From positions 3,350,719 to 3,414,718 of the forward strand of contig AP018180.1 of the NCBI GenBank assembly GCA_002368155.1: a DNA stretch of 64,000 nt, given 5' to 3'. Source of the stretch: Nostoc carneum NIES-2107 (GTDB lineage Bacteria; Cyanobacteriota; Cyanobacteriia; Cyanobacteriales; Nostocaceae). Under the pieces are notes generated by a model. It was not told the DNA's origin, did not search any database, and was given only the letters and a program-made list of their open reading frames with translations. Position numbers and translations under genes: made by a program. Of the stretch, positions 35,407-43,639 are shown piece by piece (the first letter of the stretch is position 1; every line of letters begins with the position of its first letter).

Positions 35407-35529
35407 ATACTTTTCGGTTAAGGGAAAAAAGGAGAATGGGAAAAGGGAAAGAAACAACCTTTCACCCTTAACCTTTAACCTTTTTCCCAAAAGCTATTTT
35501 GAGTTCAAAACGCTTAATCAAGTAGTATT
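35407..35529 (+). mobile_element. MITE with AATACTGCTCGGTTAAG-type ends, copy A
   Basis: 123 bp. Ends GATACTTTTCGGTTAAGG and GCTTAATCAAGTAGTATT are imperfect inverted repeats. The interior has purine-rich GGGAAAAGGG and its pyrimidine complement CCTTTAACCTTTTTCCC. Sibling copies at 41233 (reverse) and 59752. No coding capacity. Confidence 0.75.
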
Positions 35530-35585
35530 GGGCAGGGGGAGAATAAATTACCAATGCCCAATGCCCCATGCCCAATGCCCATTTT

Positions 35586-35618
35586 TAAACTCCATCCCCT
35601 TCAGGGTGGAGTTTTTTT
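35586..35618 (+). terminator. hairpin with T-run after the dus gene
   Basis: ACTCCATCCC, loop CTTCA, GGGTGGAGT, then TTTTTTT (35612-35618), with one bulged T in the stem. It lies 200 bases after the dihydrouridine synthase gene and 65 before the nitroreductase gene. Confidence 0.65.
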
Positions 35619-35682
35619 AGCTAGCTGTGACTCACACTATTAATAGATTGCTGCGCGCATAAAAGTTTGAGGTAAAGTTTTA

Positions 35683-36327
35683 ATGAATATTGCTACCAGA
35701 AAAGAGCTGCTCATGACTAACAAAACCGCTGATACTGTATATCCAGTTGAAGAATTGCTGCGGGAACGGTGGAGTCCTTTGGCTTTTTCTGAGGAACCAG
35801 TGGAAACAGATAAATTATGCACTGTTTTAGAAGCAGCAGGATGGGCAGCATCTTCTTATAATGAGCAGCCGTGGAATTTTATTGTTGCTACTAAAGATAA
35901 TCCAGTAGAATTTCAACGTTTATTAGATTGCCTCGCCGAAGGAAATCAAGAATGGGCGAAAAATGCCCCAGTTTTGATGATTTCTGTAGCCAAACTTAAC
36001 TTTGAGCGCAACGGTGTAGAAAATCGGCACGCTTTTCATGATGTCGGCGCAGCGACGACTACTTTAGCAATCCAAGCAATGGCATTAGGGCTATTTATTC
36101 ACCAAATGGCGGGATTTGATGTAGCTAAAGCCAAAGAAGTATACAGCATTCCAGATGGTTATGAGCCTGTGGCTGCGATCGCCCTTGGTTATCTTGGCGA
36201 TCCGCAAACTCTTTCAGAAAGGTTACAGCAACGAGAGTTGGCGCTACGTAGCCGCAAACCTTTAGAAACATATGTGTTCTCTGGTAGTTGGAATCAAGTC
36301 TCACCAGTGATCACAAGCCAAGATTGA
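35683..36327 (+). CDS. nitroreductase-family protein (FMN-dependent)
   Basis: 214 residues from ATG 35683 (GAGGTAA 10 bases upstream); a second possible start is ATG 35713. Features of the nitroreductase fold: RWSPLAFSEEPVE (FMN phosphate contact at Arg-Ser), EAAGWAASSYNEQPWNFIVAT (near 50), and the dimer segment GAATTTLAIQAMALGLFIHQMAGFD. It uses NAD(P)H to reduce nitro compounds, quinones or related electrophiles in the cytosol; the natural substrate is unknown. No operon partner: the flanking gaps hold repeats. Confidence 0.88.
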   Translation: MNIATRKELLMTNKTADTVYPVEELLRERWSPLAFSEEPVETDKLCTVLEAAGWAASSYNEQPWNFIVATKDNPVEFQRLLDCLAEGNQEWAKNAPVLMISVAKLNFERNGVENRHAFHDVGAATTTLAIQAMALGLFIHQMAGFDVAKAKEVYSIPDGYEPVAAIALGYLGDPQTLSERLQQRELALRSRKPLETYVFSGSWNQVSPVITSQD

Positions 36328-36669
36328 AGTTCTGCTGTCCAGAGTTGAGGTCACAAGAGGCAGGGGAGCAGGGAGCAGGGAGCAAGGGAGAAGGCTAGGG
36401 TGGGGCTTCTCTGCCAGCTACTAGCCCCTTTTCCTTCTGCCTCTTCGGTGAATATTTTCCTACTCAGGTGGGAGGAGTAATTATTTAGATCAGCTAATAA
36501 TTAATTGTTCGGCTTTAGTGGTCTATATCCGATGAATATTGTTGGGCTGCGAGATACCCGACTTCTTCAAGAAGTCGGGTATCTGAACTCTGGCAAATTC
36601 TTATAGTCAACAAATAAGTTACCAATTTACATCTAATTAATTTTGCCTGGGTAGTGGAAGGGTGCGCTC
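36328..36669. other. gap with GGGAGCA repeats and a perfect 33-bp palindrome
   Basis: GGGAGCA units at 36363-36385. A palindrome with 16-base arms (AGATACCCGACTTCTT, one central C) lies at 36552-36584. A third of the gap before 36670 is AT-rich and should contain the promoter of the efflux operon. No gene seen. Confidence 0.65.
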
Positions 36670-37983
36670 ATGGAAACTCCTAATCCGAAAATCAATAATT
36701 CCGTTTTTAGAAGGCTTTCAGGACAGCAAGGGCTGCTGGTAGGGTTGGGACTGGGTATAGTCTTAGCTATTGGCGGGATGACTATGTTTTCTCGTTTTGG
36801 TAATCAGCGTGCAGCTGCTCCTACTCAATCTGCTCCCGCCGCCAGTGCTAAAAATGCCGCATTGCCGGTGAAGGTTCAGCAAGTTACCACTAGCACAACT
36901 GAAGAAAGTACCAATTTTGTCGGAGCCTTAGAAGCACAACAAAAAGTAACGCTACAACCGCAAATTCAGGGGCGAATTGAAAATATTCTCGTGTCTAGCG
37001 GGCAACGGGTGCAGAAGGGAACACCGATCGCATCTTTGAGTTTGGATCAAACTCAGGCAAATGTTGCCAGTTCCATCGCCGCGGCCAATGCTGCCCAAGC
37101 AGGGTTAAAAACAGCGCAAGCACAACTACAACAAGCCCAGGCACAGCGTACTAAGGTAGCCGCAAATCTTCAGCTTCAGCAAACCCAATTGAACCGTACC
37201 CAACAATTAGTAGCTGAAGGAGCGTTGGCAACACAGCAGTTAGATATTGCCAGGAATAATGTGCAAAGTGCGATCGCGGATTTACAAGCTGCAGATAAGG
37301 AGGTTGCTGCTGCTAATGCTGGCATTAGGCAAGCTCAGGCGAATATCCGCCAAGCCCAAGCGGGTACGGCGGCGGCGCAAGTGAATGTGAATCTCAAACG
37401 TGTAGTATCACCGATTAATGGCATAGTCGGTGAATTTCCTGTAAAAATTGGCGATTATGTCTCTACTGGACAAACAATCACCACCATTATTCAAAATGAT
37501 GCCCTGGATTTAAATCTCTCTGTGCCTTCCAATCGCTTGAAGCAACTGCGAGTTGGCTTACCTGTGCAGTTAGTCGATCCGACGACGCAACAAGTCATTG
37601 GTACAGGGGCAATTAACTATATTTCTCCTACAGTTAGTTCTAATCAACAATCGATTTTAAGCAAGGCACGTTTTAATAATTCCCCAGGAAGATTGCGCGA
37701 TGGGCAATATGTGCAAGCGCGGATTATTTGGAATCGCCAACCAGGGGTATTGATTCCCACTGTTGCTATTTCTCGGATTGGTGGACAAAGTTTTGTCTTT
37801 GTCACAGAAAACACAACTGTTAACGGCAAGCCACAGCAAATTGTGCATCAGCGTTTAGTGCGTCTTGGCGATATTCAAGGAACGAATTATCAAGTTCTTG
37901 AAGGACTCAAACCAGGCGAAACCATTGTTACCTCTGGCATTCTCAAACTCAGAGAAGGCACACCCATTCAACCCCAATCCTAA
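36670..37983 (+). CDS. RND efflux periplasmic adaptor subunit (HlyD/MFP family)
   Basis: 437 residues. An N-terminal membrane anchor (GLLVGLGLGIVLAIGGMTMF) is followed by a periplasmic body: lipoyl half-motifs (LQPQIQGRIENILVSSGQRVQKGTPIASL and later VVSPINGIVGEFPVKIGDYV), a long Ala/Gln-rich coiled-coil hairpin (about 135-235), a beta-barrel (LDLNLSVPSNRLKQL) and a membrane-proximal domain (PTVAISRIGGQSFVFVT, GLKPGETIVTSGI). It bridges the inner-membrane pump to an outer-membrane channel. The pump gene follows 17 bases downstream in the same operon; no TolC-like gene is in the window. Confidence 0.94.
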   Translation: METPNPKINNSVFRRLSGQQGLLVGLGLGIVLAIGGMTMFSRFGNQRAAAPTQSAPAASAKNAALPVKVQQVTTSTTEESTNFVGALEAQQKVTLQPQIQGRIENILVSSGQRVQKGTPIASLSLDQTQANVASSIAAANAAQAGLKTAQAQLQQAQAQRTKVAANLQLQQTQLNRTQQLVAEGALATQQLDIARNNVQSAIADLQAADKEVAAANAGIRQAQANIRQAQAGTAAAQVNVNLKRVVSPINGIVGEFPVKIGDYVSTGQTITTIIQNDALDLNLSVPSNRLKQLRVGLPVQLVDPTTQQVIGTGAINYISPTVSSNQQSILSKARFNNSPGRLRDGQYVQARIIWNRQPGVLIPTVAISRIGGQSFVFVTENTTVNGKPQQIVHQRLVRLGDIQGTNYQVLEGLKPGETIVTSGILKLREGTPIQPQS

Positions 37984-37987
37984 ATCC

Positions 37988-38003
37988 AGGAGACTTGAGC
38001 GTG
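37988..38003 (+). promoter_or_regulatory. ribosome site that fixes the RND pump start
   Basis: AGGAG at 37988-37992 lies 8 bases before GTG 38001. The TTG at 37995, which would open the frame two codons earlier, is only 2 bases from AGGAG and is too close to be used. Confidence 0.75.
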
Positions 38004-41000
38004 TCGATCGCGAACAATTTTATCAAACGCCCGGTATTAACTACCGTTTGTACCCTAGTGATTCTGCTTTTGGGGTGCCTGTGTATTCCGCTACTACCGC
38101 TTAATTATCTGCCAGATATTGCCCCGATTCGGGTTCAGGTATCAGCGAACTATACCGGGGCAGATGTTGCCACCGTTGAAAGTGCTGTGACTACAACCCT
38201 AGAGCGGCAAATTAACGGTGTCGAGGGTATGCAATATATGACCTCGAACAGTTCCGCCGGCAGCAGTCAAATTTCAGTATATTTCGGCGCAGAAACTGAT
38301 AAAAATATTGCTCAGGTTAACGTACAAAATCGCATCGCCAGGGCAACACCCCGCTTACCAACCAGCGTGCAACAACTGGGTGTGACAGCACAAACGGCTT
38401 CTACAAGTATTTTGTTGGTGTATACCTTCTATGCCGAAAATAACGAGTACGATCCGCTATTTATTAGTAACTATATTGACCTAAATTTACGCGATCAACT
38501 GCTGCGAACACCAGGAGTCGGTGATTTGACGATTTTTGGTGAAAAACGCTATGCCATGCGGTTATGGCTCGACCCCAATGCCTTGGCGAGTCGGCAATTA
38601 ACTGTGGCAGATGTAGCCACAGCACTGCGATCGCAAAATATTCTCGCTGGGGCCGGAACTATAGGACAAGCACCCATACCCCCAGGCCAAAGCTATGAAA
38701 TTCCGTTGCGGGTAAATGGTCAGTTCCAAAATGCGGCGGAGTTTGAGAACCTGGTAATTAAAGCTGGGAGTAATGGAGATTTAATAAAACTCCGAGATGT
38801 GGGACGGGCGGAACTCGGCTCGGAGACTTACGCCAGTAATGCCAGAAATAACGGTAAGCCAGCCATCGGGATGGCAATTTATCAATCGCCGGGAAGTAAT
38901 GCGCTAGATGTGGCGAAAAACATTGAAGCGCAGATGGAAGAGTTAAGCAAAGAGTTTCCACCCGGATTAAAAACTCAGGTGGTTTACGATACCGTGGGGT
39001 TTGTGCAAGCTTCCCTAGAAGAAGTAGTGAAAACTCTGGTGGAAGCGATTGTTCTGGTTGTCTTGGTGATTTTTCTGTTTCTCCAAGACTGGCGCGCCAC
39101 AATTATTCCCCTGGTGGCAATTCCGGTTTCCCTAGTTGGCGCATTAGCATTTGCTTACATATTCAAATTTTCACTCAACAATTTAACTTTATTTGGCTTA
39201 ATCTTAGCTACAGGGTTAGTCGTGGATGACGCGATTATCGTTGTGGAAGCGATCGCCCGCAAAATTGAACAGGGAGTCAGGCCCCTGCAAGCTTCCTTTG
39301 AAGCAATGGAAGAACTGACGGGGGCGGTAGTTGCAACATCGCTGGTATTGATGGCGGTGTTTATTCCCGTGGCATTTTTCCCAGGTTCCACCGGGAAAAT
39401 GTATCAGCAGTTCGCCTTAGTCATTGCCTTCTCTATTGTCATTTCCACCTTTAACGCCCTTACCTTCAGTCCCAGTATGGCGGCGATTTTGCTGCGTCCA
39501 CCGCAACCCAAACGCGGCCCCTTGGGCTGGTTTTTTACCAAATTTAATCAGATTTTGGCATGGATTATCGATAGATTTCTGGCGATCGTCCGGTTTTTAA
39601 TTCGCCTGCGTTATGCTGTCGTAGCATTGTTTGTGGTGGGATTATTCGGGACTTATTTTATGTTCACCCTGGTGCCCACAGGATTTGTACCCAATGAAGA
39701 CCAGGGGATTGTCTTAGGGATTATTCAAGGCCCCGATGGAGTCGCCCTTAACTATACAGATGAAGTAATTACCCAACTTGAACAAGTTCTGCAAAAAGAA
39801 CCAGAAGTTGATAACGTTTTTGCGACCTCCGGATTTGGTTTTGCTGGTAGCGGCTCAAATCGCGGTGTCTTCTTTGCCAAGCTAAAACCTTGGGAGGAAC
39901 GCACCAACCCAGACCAAAGCGCCTCAGCAATTTTAAAGCGAATTAATGGCGCATTTCAAACTATCCCAGAAGCGATTATTACCGCAGTCAATCCGCCGCC
40001 AATTCAAGGTTTTAGTACCTTGGGGGGATTTGAGTTACAGCTAGAAGACCGCACCAATGGCAGATTGACAATAGATGACTTCTTCGCCAACGCCCAAGCA
40101 GTGATTGCTCAAGCCAACCAGCAACCATCCCTAGCTGGTGGTGTGTTTACGCAGTTTACCGCCAGTACACCCCAGTTTCAAATCGACTTCGATCGCAATC
40201 GCCTAGAAGCACTCAATGTTGATTTTCAACAAGCTATCAACACCTTAGGCGCAGCCATCGGTTCACAATATGTCAACGATTTTACTTTGGGACAGCAAAG
40301 CTATCGCGTTTACGTCCAAGCTGAGGGGAATTATCGGCGATCGCCTGATGATATTAATCAACTTTACGTGCGATCGGCAAACAACCAAATGGTGCGCTTG
40401 AGTGAAGTAGCCAAACTTACACCAATTACAGGGCCATCCGTTATCTCTCACTACAACGGCTTCCGTTCTATAAGTATCCAAGGTAGAGAAGCACAGGGTT
40501 ACAGTAGCGGACAAGCAATCCAAGCCATGCAGCAAACAGTAACCGCCAACGCATTACCAGGCGTAGGTAGTGATTGGACAGGAACCGCCCGGGAAGAATT
40601 ATCCGCAGGTAACTTGGGGATTCTGATTTTCGGCTTCGGGATTATTATGGTGTTCCTCACCTTGGCGGCTCAATATGAAAGTTATGTTGACCCAGCAATT
40701 ATTCTGTTAACTGTACCTTTAGCATTATTCGGTGCGTTGAGTGCGCTATCGTTGCGCGGTTTGGTAAATGATGTTTACGCCAACGTCGCCTTAGTCATGT
40801 TAATCGGACTCGCCTCCAAAAACGCAATTTTGATTGTCGAGTTTGCCAACCAAGCCTTTGAGCAAGGAATGACAATTACCCAAGCAGCCTTAACAGCCGC
40901 CCAAGAGCGATTTCGACCAATCGTCATGACTTCCAGCGCCTCACTGCTGGGATTCTTCCCCCTCGTCATCGCCTCCGGTGCAGGTTCCGCCTCCCGTTGG

Positions 41001-41219
41001 TCATTAGGAACAGCATTATTTGGGGGATTACTAGTATCAACCGTCTTAAGTTTGCTAATTGTGCCAGTTTTGTATGTCATCATCAAGAATTTAGAAGAAC
41101 GCTTCTTAAAACGCAAACCTGCTCATCAAAGCAAATCGCCTAACTCTGATATACAAGAGGAACAAGTAGCGGCTGGGGTAGGAAGTGGTGATGAGCGCAG
41201 TTCCGGTGATTCCAGGTAA
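38001..41219 (+). CDS. RND efflux permease (HAE1/AcrB family)
   Basis: 1072 residues from GTG 38001. The N-terminus MSIANNFIKRPVLTTVC precedes the first of twelve expected membrane helices. Porter-domain motifs include NSSAGSSQISVYF and TARA-like loops; the proton-relay segment has GLILATGLVVDDAIIVVEAIARK with the paired Asp in TM4, and a Lys region in TM10 (LIGLASKNAILIVEFANQ). It exports hydrophobic compounds from the periplasm or inner leaflet by proton antiport. The C-terminal 35 residues after FLKRKP are Ser/Gly/Gln-rich. It is the second gene of a two-gene operon; substrate unknown. Confidence 0.95.
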   Translation: MSIANNFIKRPVLTTVCTLVILLLGCLCIPLLPLNYLPDIAPIRVQVSANYTGADVATVESAVTTTLERQINGVEGMQYMTSNSSAGSSQISVYFGAETDKNIAQVNVQNRIARATPRLPTSVQQLGVTAQTASTSILLVYTFYAENNEYDPLFISNYIDLNLRDQLLRTPGVGDLTIFGEKRYAMRLWLDPNALASRQLTVADVATALRSQNILAGAGTIGQAPIPPGQSYEIPLRVNGQFQNAAEFENLVIKAGSNGDLIKLRDVGRAELGSETYASNARNNGKPAIGMAIYQSPGSNALDVAKNIEAQMEELSKEFPPGLKTQVVYDTVGFVQASLEEVVKTLVEAIVLVVLVIFLFLQDWRATIIPLVAIPVSLVGALAFAYIFKFSLNNLTLFGLILATGLVVDDAIIVVEAIARKIEQGVRPLQASFEAMEELTGAVVATSLVLMAVFIPVAFFPGSTGKMYQQFALVIAFSIVISTFNALTFSPSMAAILLRPPQPKRGPLGWFFTKFNQILAWIIDRFLAIVRFLIRLRYAVVALFVVGLFGTYFMFTLVPTGFVPNEDQGIVLGIIQGPDGVALNYTDEVITQLEQVLQKEPEVDNVFATSGFGFAGSGSNRGVFFAKLKPWEERTNPDQSASAILKRINGAFQTIPEAIITAVNPPPIQGFSTLGGFELQLEDRTNGRLTIDDFFANAQAVIAQANQQPSLAGGVFTQFTASTPQFQIDFDRNRLEALNVDFQQAINTLGAAIGSQYVNDFTLGQQSYRVYVQAEGNYRRSPDDINQLYVRSANNQMVRLSEVAKLTPITGPSVISHYNGFRSISIQGREAQGYSSGQAIQAMQQTVTANALPGVGSDWTGTAREELSAGNLGILIFGFGIIMVFLTLAAQYESYVDPAIILLTVPLALFGALSALSLRGLVNDVYANVALVMLIGLASKNAILIVEFANQAFEQGMTITQAALTAAQERFRPIVMTSSASLLGFFPLVIASGAGSASRWSLGTALFGGLLVSTVLSLLIVPVLYVIIKNLEERFLKRKPAHQSKSPNSDIQEEQVAAGVGSGDERSSGDSR

Positions 41220-41232
41220 ATGGGAGCAGAGC

Positions 41233-41346
41233 AATACTGCTCGGTTAAGCGATTTGAATTCAAAATTGGTTTTGGGGAAAAGGTTAAGGGTTAAAGGTTT
41301 TTCTTTCCCATTTCCCATTCCCCTTTCCCCCTTAACCTTCCATATT
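41233..41346 (-). mobile_element. MITE, copy B (reverse orientation)
   Basis: Starts CAATACTGCTCGGTTAAGC, contains TTGGTTTTGGGGAAAAGG, and ends CCCTTAACCTTCCATATT. Its complement aligns end to end with copy C at 59752. It begins 13 bases after the RND pump stop codon. Confidence 0.75.
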
Positions 41347-41953
41347 TAACTTGCATATATTGGGCGGGCAAGATGCCCAACGCCACTTGCTACAACGCGG
41401 GGAACCCGCGCAACACAGTGGCTCCCCCACAATAAATATACAATTTCAGATTGTGCAAATTAGATGTGGTTTAGCTTAACAAAACCAAAAAACTACTTAC
41501 TCAACAAAAAACCGAACAATCATTTTGGAGGGGGTTTGGGGGACGCAACCGTCACCCAATCGGGGGTTTGGGGGAGAATCCCCCAATTCTGCTGGCTTCT
41601 TTAATCAGTGACAAATCAATCGCTAATAAGCTTAACCCCAGCTAGGTGATATTGAAATCCTAGCCAAGAGCGATCGCAAATTTCTATTATGCCGACTCCG
41701 TACTTAACACACCTAGCTCTAAACCCATATCAGCTGATTAAAAAATTTTAAAGATTCCGATCCGACTTAGAAATACACTGAGACAATGAAAGTGTAACCC
41801 AATAATTTCATATCAAGTCCGGTTAATTAATCATGATGCGAGCATCTGTGCAAAAACAGAGTTTCTCTGTTTCCCCTTGCTCCCCGTAGTCTTCATGATA
41901 AGTCTTTAACCAAACAAGATATAACAGGGGTGTTGAGTATCGGAGCAAAGCAA
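41347..41953. other. gap with GGGGGTTTGGGGG repeats
   Basis: A fold-back region GGGCGGGCAAGATGCCC (41364-41380) and a G-tract repeat (GGGGGTTTGGGGGA, 41528-41582, with a complementary CCCCC stretch) are present. A small hairpin AACAGAG-TTT-CTCTGTT lies at 41857-41873. An 18-codon reading at 41834 is not convincing. No gene supported. Confidence 0.55.
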
Positions 41954-42229
41954 ATGAATGCCAAACTGATCGCTTTCTCTGGAATTGTCACTGCACTATT
42001 AGGCGCAGGAATAGGTTTTATTATTGCCTATTTACTTCCTTCCCCCTATACAAGCCCAATGTATAAGGATTTGGCGGAAAAATACGCCATTATCGGTGGA
42101 GTTGCTGGTTTGCTGATTGGCTCCAGTCAAGAAATGGTTCGCGAACTCAAGCAAGAACGAGATGCAGAAGAAGAATTACTGCAAGATTTAGATAAAGCTA
42201 TTCGCTCAAGTACAAATAAAGAAAAGTAA
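41954..42229 (+). CDS. small membrane-anchored protein with coiled C-terminus, unknown
   Basis: 91 residues from ATG 41954, with GGAG 9 bases upstream; a GTG 24 bases earlier is the alternative start. Two hydrophobic segments (LIAFSGIVTALLGAGIGFIIAYLL and YAIIGGVAGLLIGSSQ) flank a short Pro/Ser loop with SPMYKDLAEK. The tail is charged and helical (VRELKQERDAEEELLQDLDKAIRSS), probably a coiled coil in the cytosol. I do not recognise the family. It stands alone, followed by the convergent nuclease/helicase operon. Confidence 0.65.
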   Translation: MNAKLIAFSGIVTALLGAGIGFIIAYLLPSPYTSPMYKDLAEKYAIIGGVAGLLIGSSQEMVRELKQERDAEEELLQDLDKAIRSSTNKEK

Positions 42230-42382
42230 GGACTCACAGATGTGTGTCCTTACAATCATCGATACCACGGAACTTGCAAAAATAAATTGCTGTAACGCAT
42301 TTCAGTTGCATAGCTACTCATCAGGATTGTCCAGATTCAAATGTCAAAAATTGGACTTTTGACATTTCACCAAACATTTACT

Positions 42383-43600
42383 TTATGATTCCATGACTGC
42401 TAGCACAGATTTTGGCAATAATTTATCTTTAAACCAAATTATTCTTGCTGGAACATCGTTTAATTTCACGCCAGCTTTTTCTAAATTCAATCTTTCAGAA
42501 ATTGCTAAAATTAAATCATCTCTTCCCGCACGTCGCACTTGCGAGAATTTCTTTTGTAAATATTCTGGTCGCCAATAACCGACAATTTCTAAAAGAAATG
42601 TGCGTCCATCGGGATGTACTAGGCGAAAATCAGGAATCATCACACTCCCAGGAATCGGAATTAAATCAACTTCTCGCTCTAATACCCATTCCGATTTCAG
42701 CGCATCCCATTTATCAGCGAAGGATGCCTCTAGCATACTATCGTAGGGTTTGCCTGGGGAATAGTGTGTTACTAAACCACATTCAGAATTAAGGGTAAAA
42801 CGTCCAGTGCGCCAAGTGTTGGTGTAAGCGTCGCGGGTTTGTAAAGTGGAAGCTAGACTCCAGCGAGTTACATGGAGTAAGGCGGGGATAAGTTTAGCGA
42901 TCGCTAATCCGTAACGCGTACTAGGATTAAATAAGCTGGTAGGGCCATCAATGGTAATGGTAAACCCATGATCGGCATCGCCTTCAATATAAGCCATCAG
43001 TTGAAATAACTTGAGATAGCGAAATAATAGCTTATATTCCCCCGGAACGTTGCGATGAGCATTTAATATTAATTGACTGGCTTTATAAAATACTCCCTGA
43101 ACTTGCGATAAGTTATAGCGATGCAATAAATCTTGTGGTGTGGGTGCATCAAAAACCGTCAAAATTTTATTTTCATTTAAATCAGCATATAAGCCATTAT
43201 GAACTTGTTCGGGTAAAACTTCTCGCTCAAGTTCATGAGTTAATTCATCGGCTATTTTATTCAGGGTAATTTGAGTTGCTTCTTTGCTAGTAACAGAGTT
43301 TGCAGCTAAAGCAAATACCCTTTCTCTTAACATGGGTGGTTCTAAGGGACTCACCACTTCAAAGGTGCAAAAACTGCTTTTAAGAATATAAGCCAAACCT
43401 CGTTTAACGCGGTAATCGGTGGTATCGCCTTCAAAATCTGTAAGTTGGCGTTCTAGCATACCTTGAGTTTTGCCAACTGCTGCTTGAAAATAGGCGATTA
43501 ATTCGTTGGCTAAATTGATATGTTTATCATCAATTTTCAACCGCTTAGGAATAATTTCTTCACCATTGTGGCGGTGCATTAATAGTTCTGTCGGTAACAT
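42383..43600 (-). CDS. DUF790 nuclease, Bax1-like partner of XPB helicase
   Basis: 405 residues. Whole-length resemblance to DUF790, the family of archaeal Bax1 (binds archaeal XPB). N-terminal motif MLPTELLMHRHNGEEIIPKRLKID. The C-terminal third has a PD-(D/E)xK-like nuclease site: Glu in MLEASFADKWDAL, Asp in VMIPDFRLVHPDG and Glu in FLLEIVGYWRPEYLQKK. Bax1-XPB complexes unwind and cleave DNA near bubbles in archaea. Here the gene follows an XPB-like helicase gene by 39 bases on the same strand, so the two proteins probably work together. The role in cyanobacteria is not known to me. Confidence 0.85.
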   Translation of the reverse strand: MLPTELLMHRHNGEEIIPKRLKIDDKHINLANELIAYFQAAVGKTQGMLERQLTDFEGDTTDYRVKRGLAYILKSSFCTFEVVSPLEPPMLRERVFALAANSVTSKEATQITLNKIADELTHELEREVLPEQVHNGLYADLNENKILTVFDAPTPQDLLHRYNLSQVQGVFYKASQLILNAHRNVPGEYKLLFRYLKLFQLMAYIEGDADHGFTITIDGPTSLFNPSTRYGLAIAKLIPALLHVTRWSLASTLQTRDAYTNTWRTGRFTLNSECGLVTHYSPGKPYDSMLEASFADKWDALKSEWVLEREVDLIPIPGSVMIPDFRLVHPDGRTFLLEIVGYWRPEYLQKKFSQVRRAGRDDLILAISERLNLEKAGVKLNDVPARIIWFKDKLLPKSVLAVMES

Positions 43601-43603
43601 TTT

Positions 43604-43634
43604 TTAATTCGTAATTCGTAATTCGTAATTAAAT
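43604..43634. repeat. TAATTCG heptamer repeat between helicase and nuclease genes
   Basis: Four TAATTCG units occupy nearly the whole gap between the two operon genes. Confidence 0.8.
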
Positions 43635-43639
43635 TGCAA

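Noticed and set aside
37865-38104. A 79-codon plus-strand frame bridging the RND adaptor and pump genes
   Set aside because: It is an out-of-frame shadow of two well-supported genes and has no ribosome site or family resemblance.
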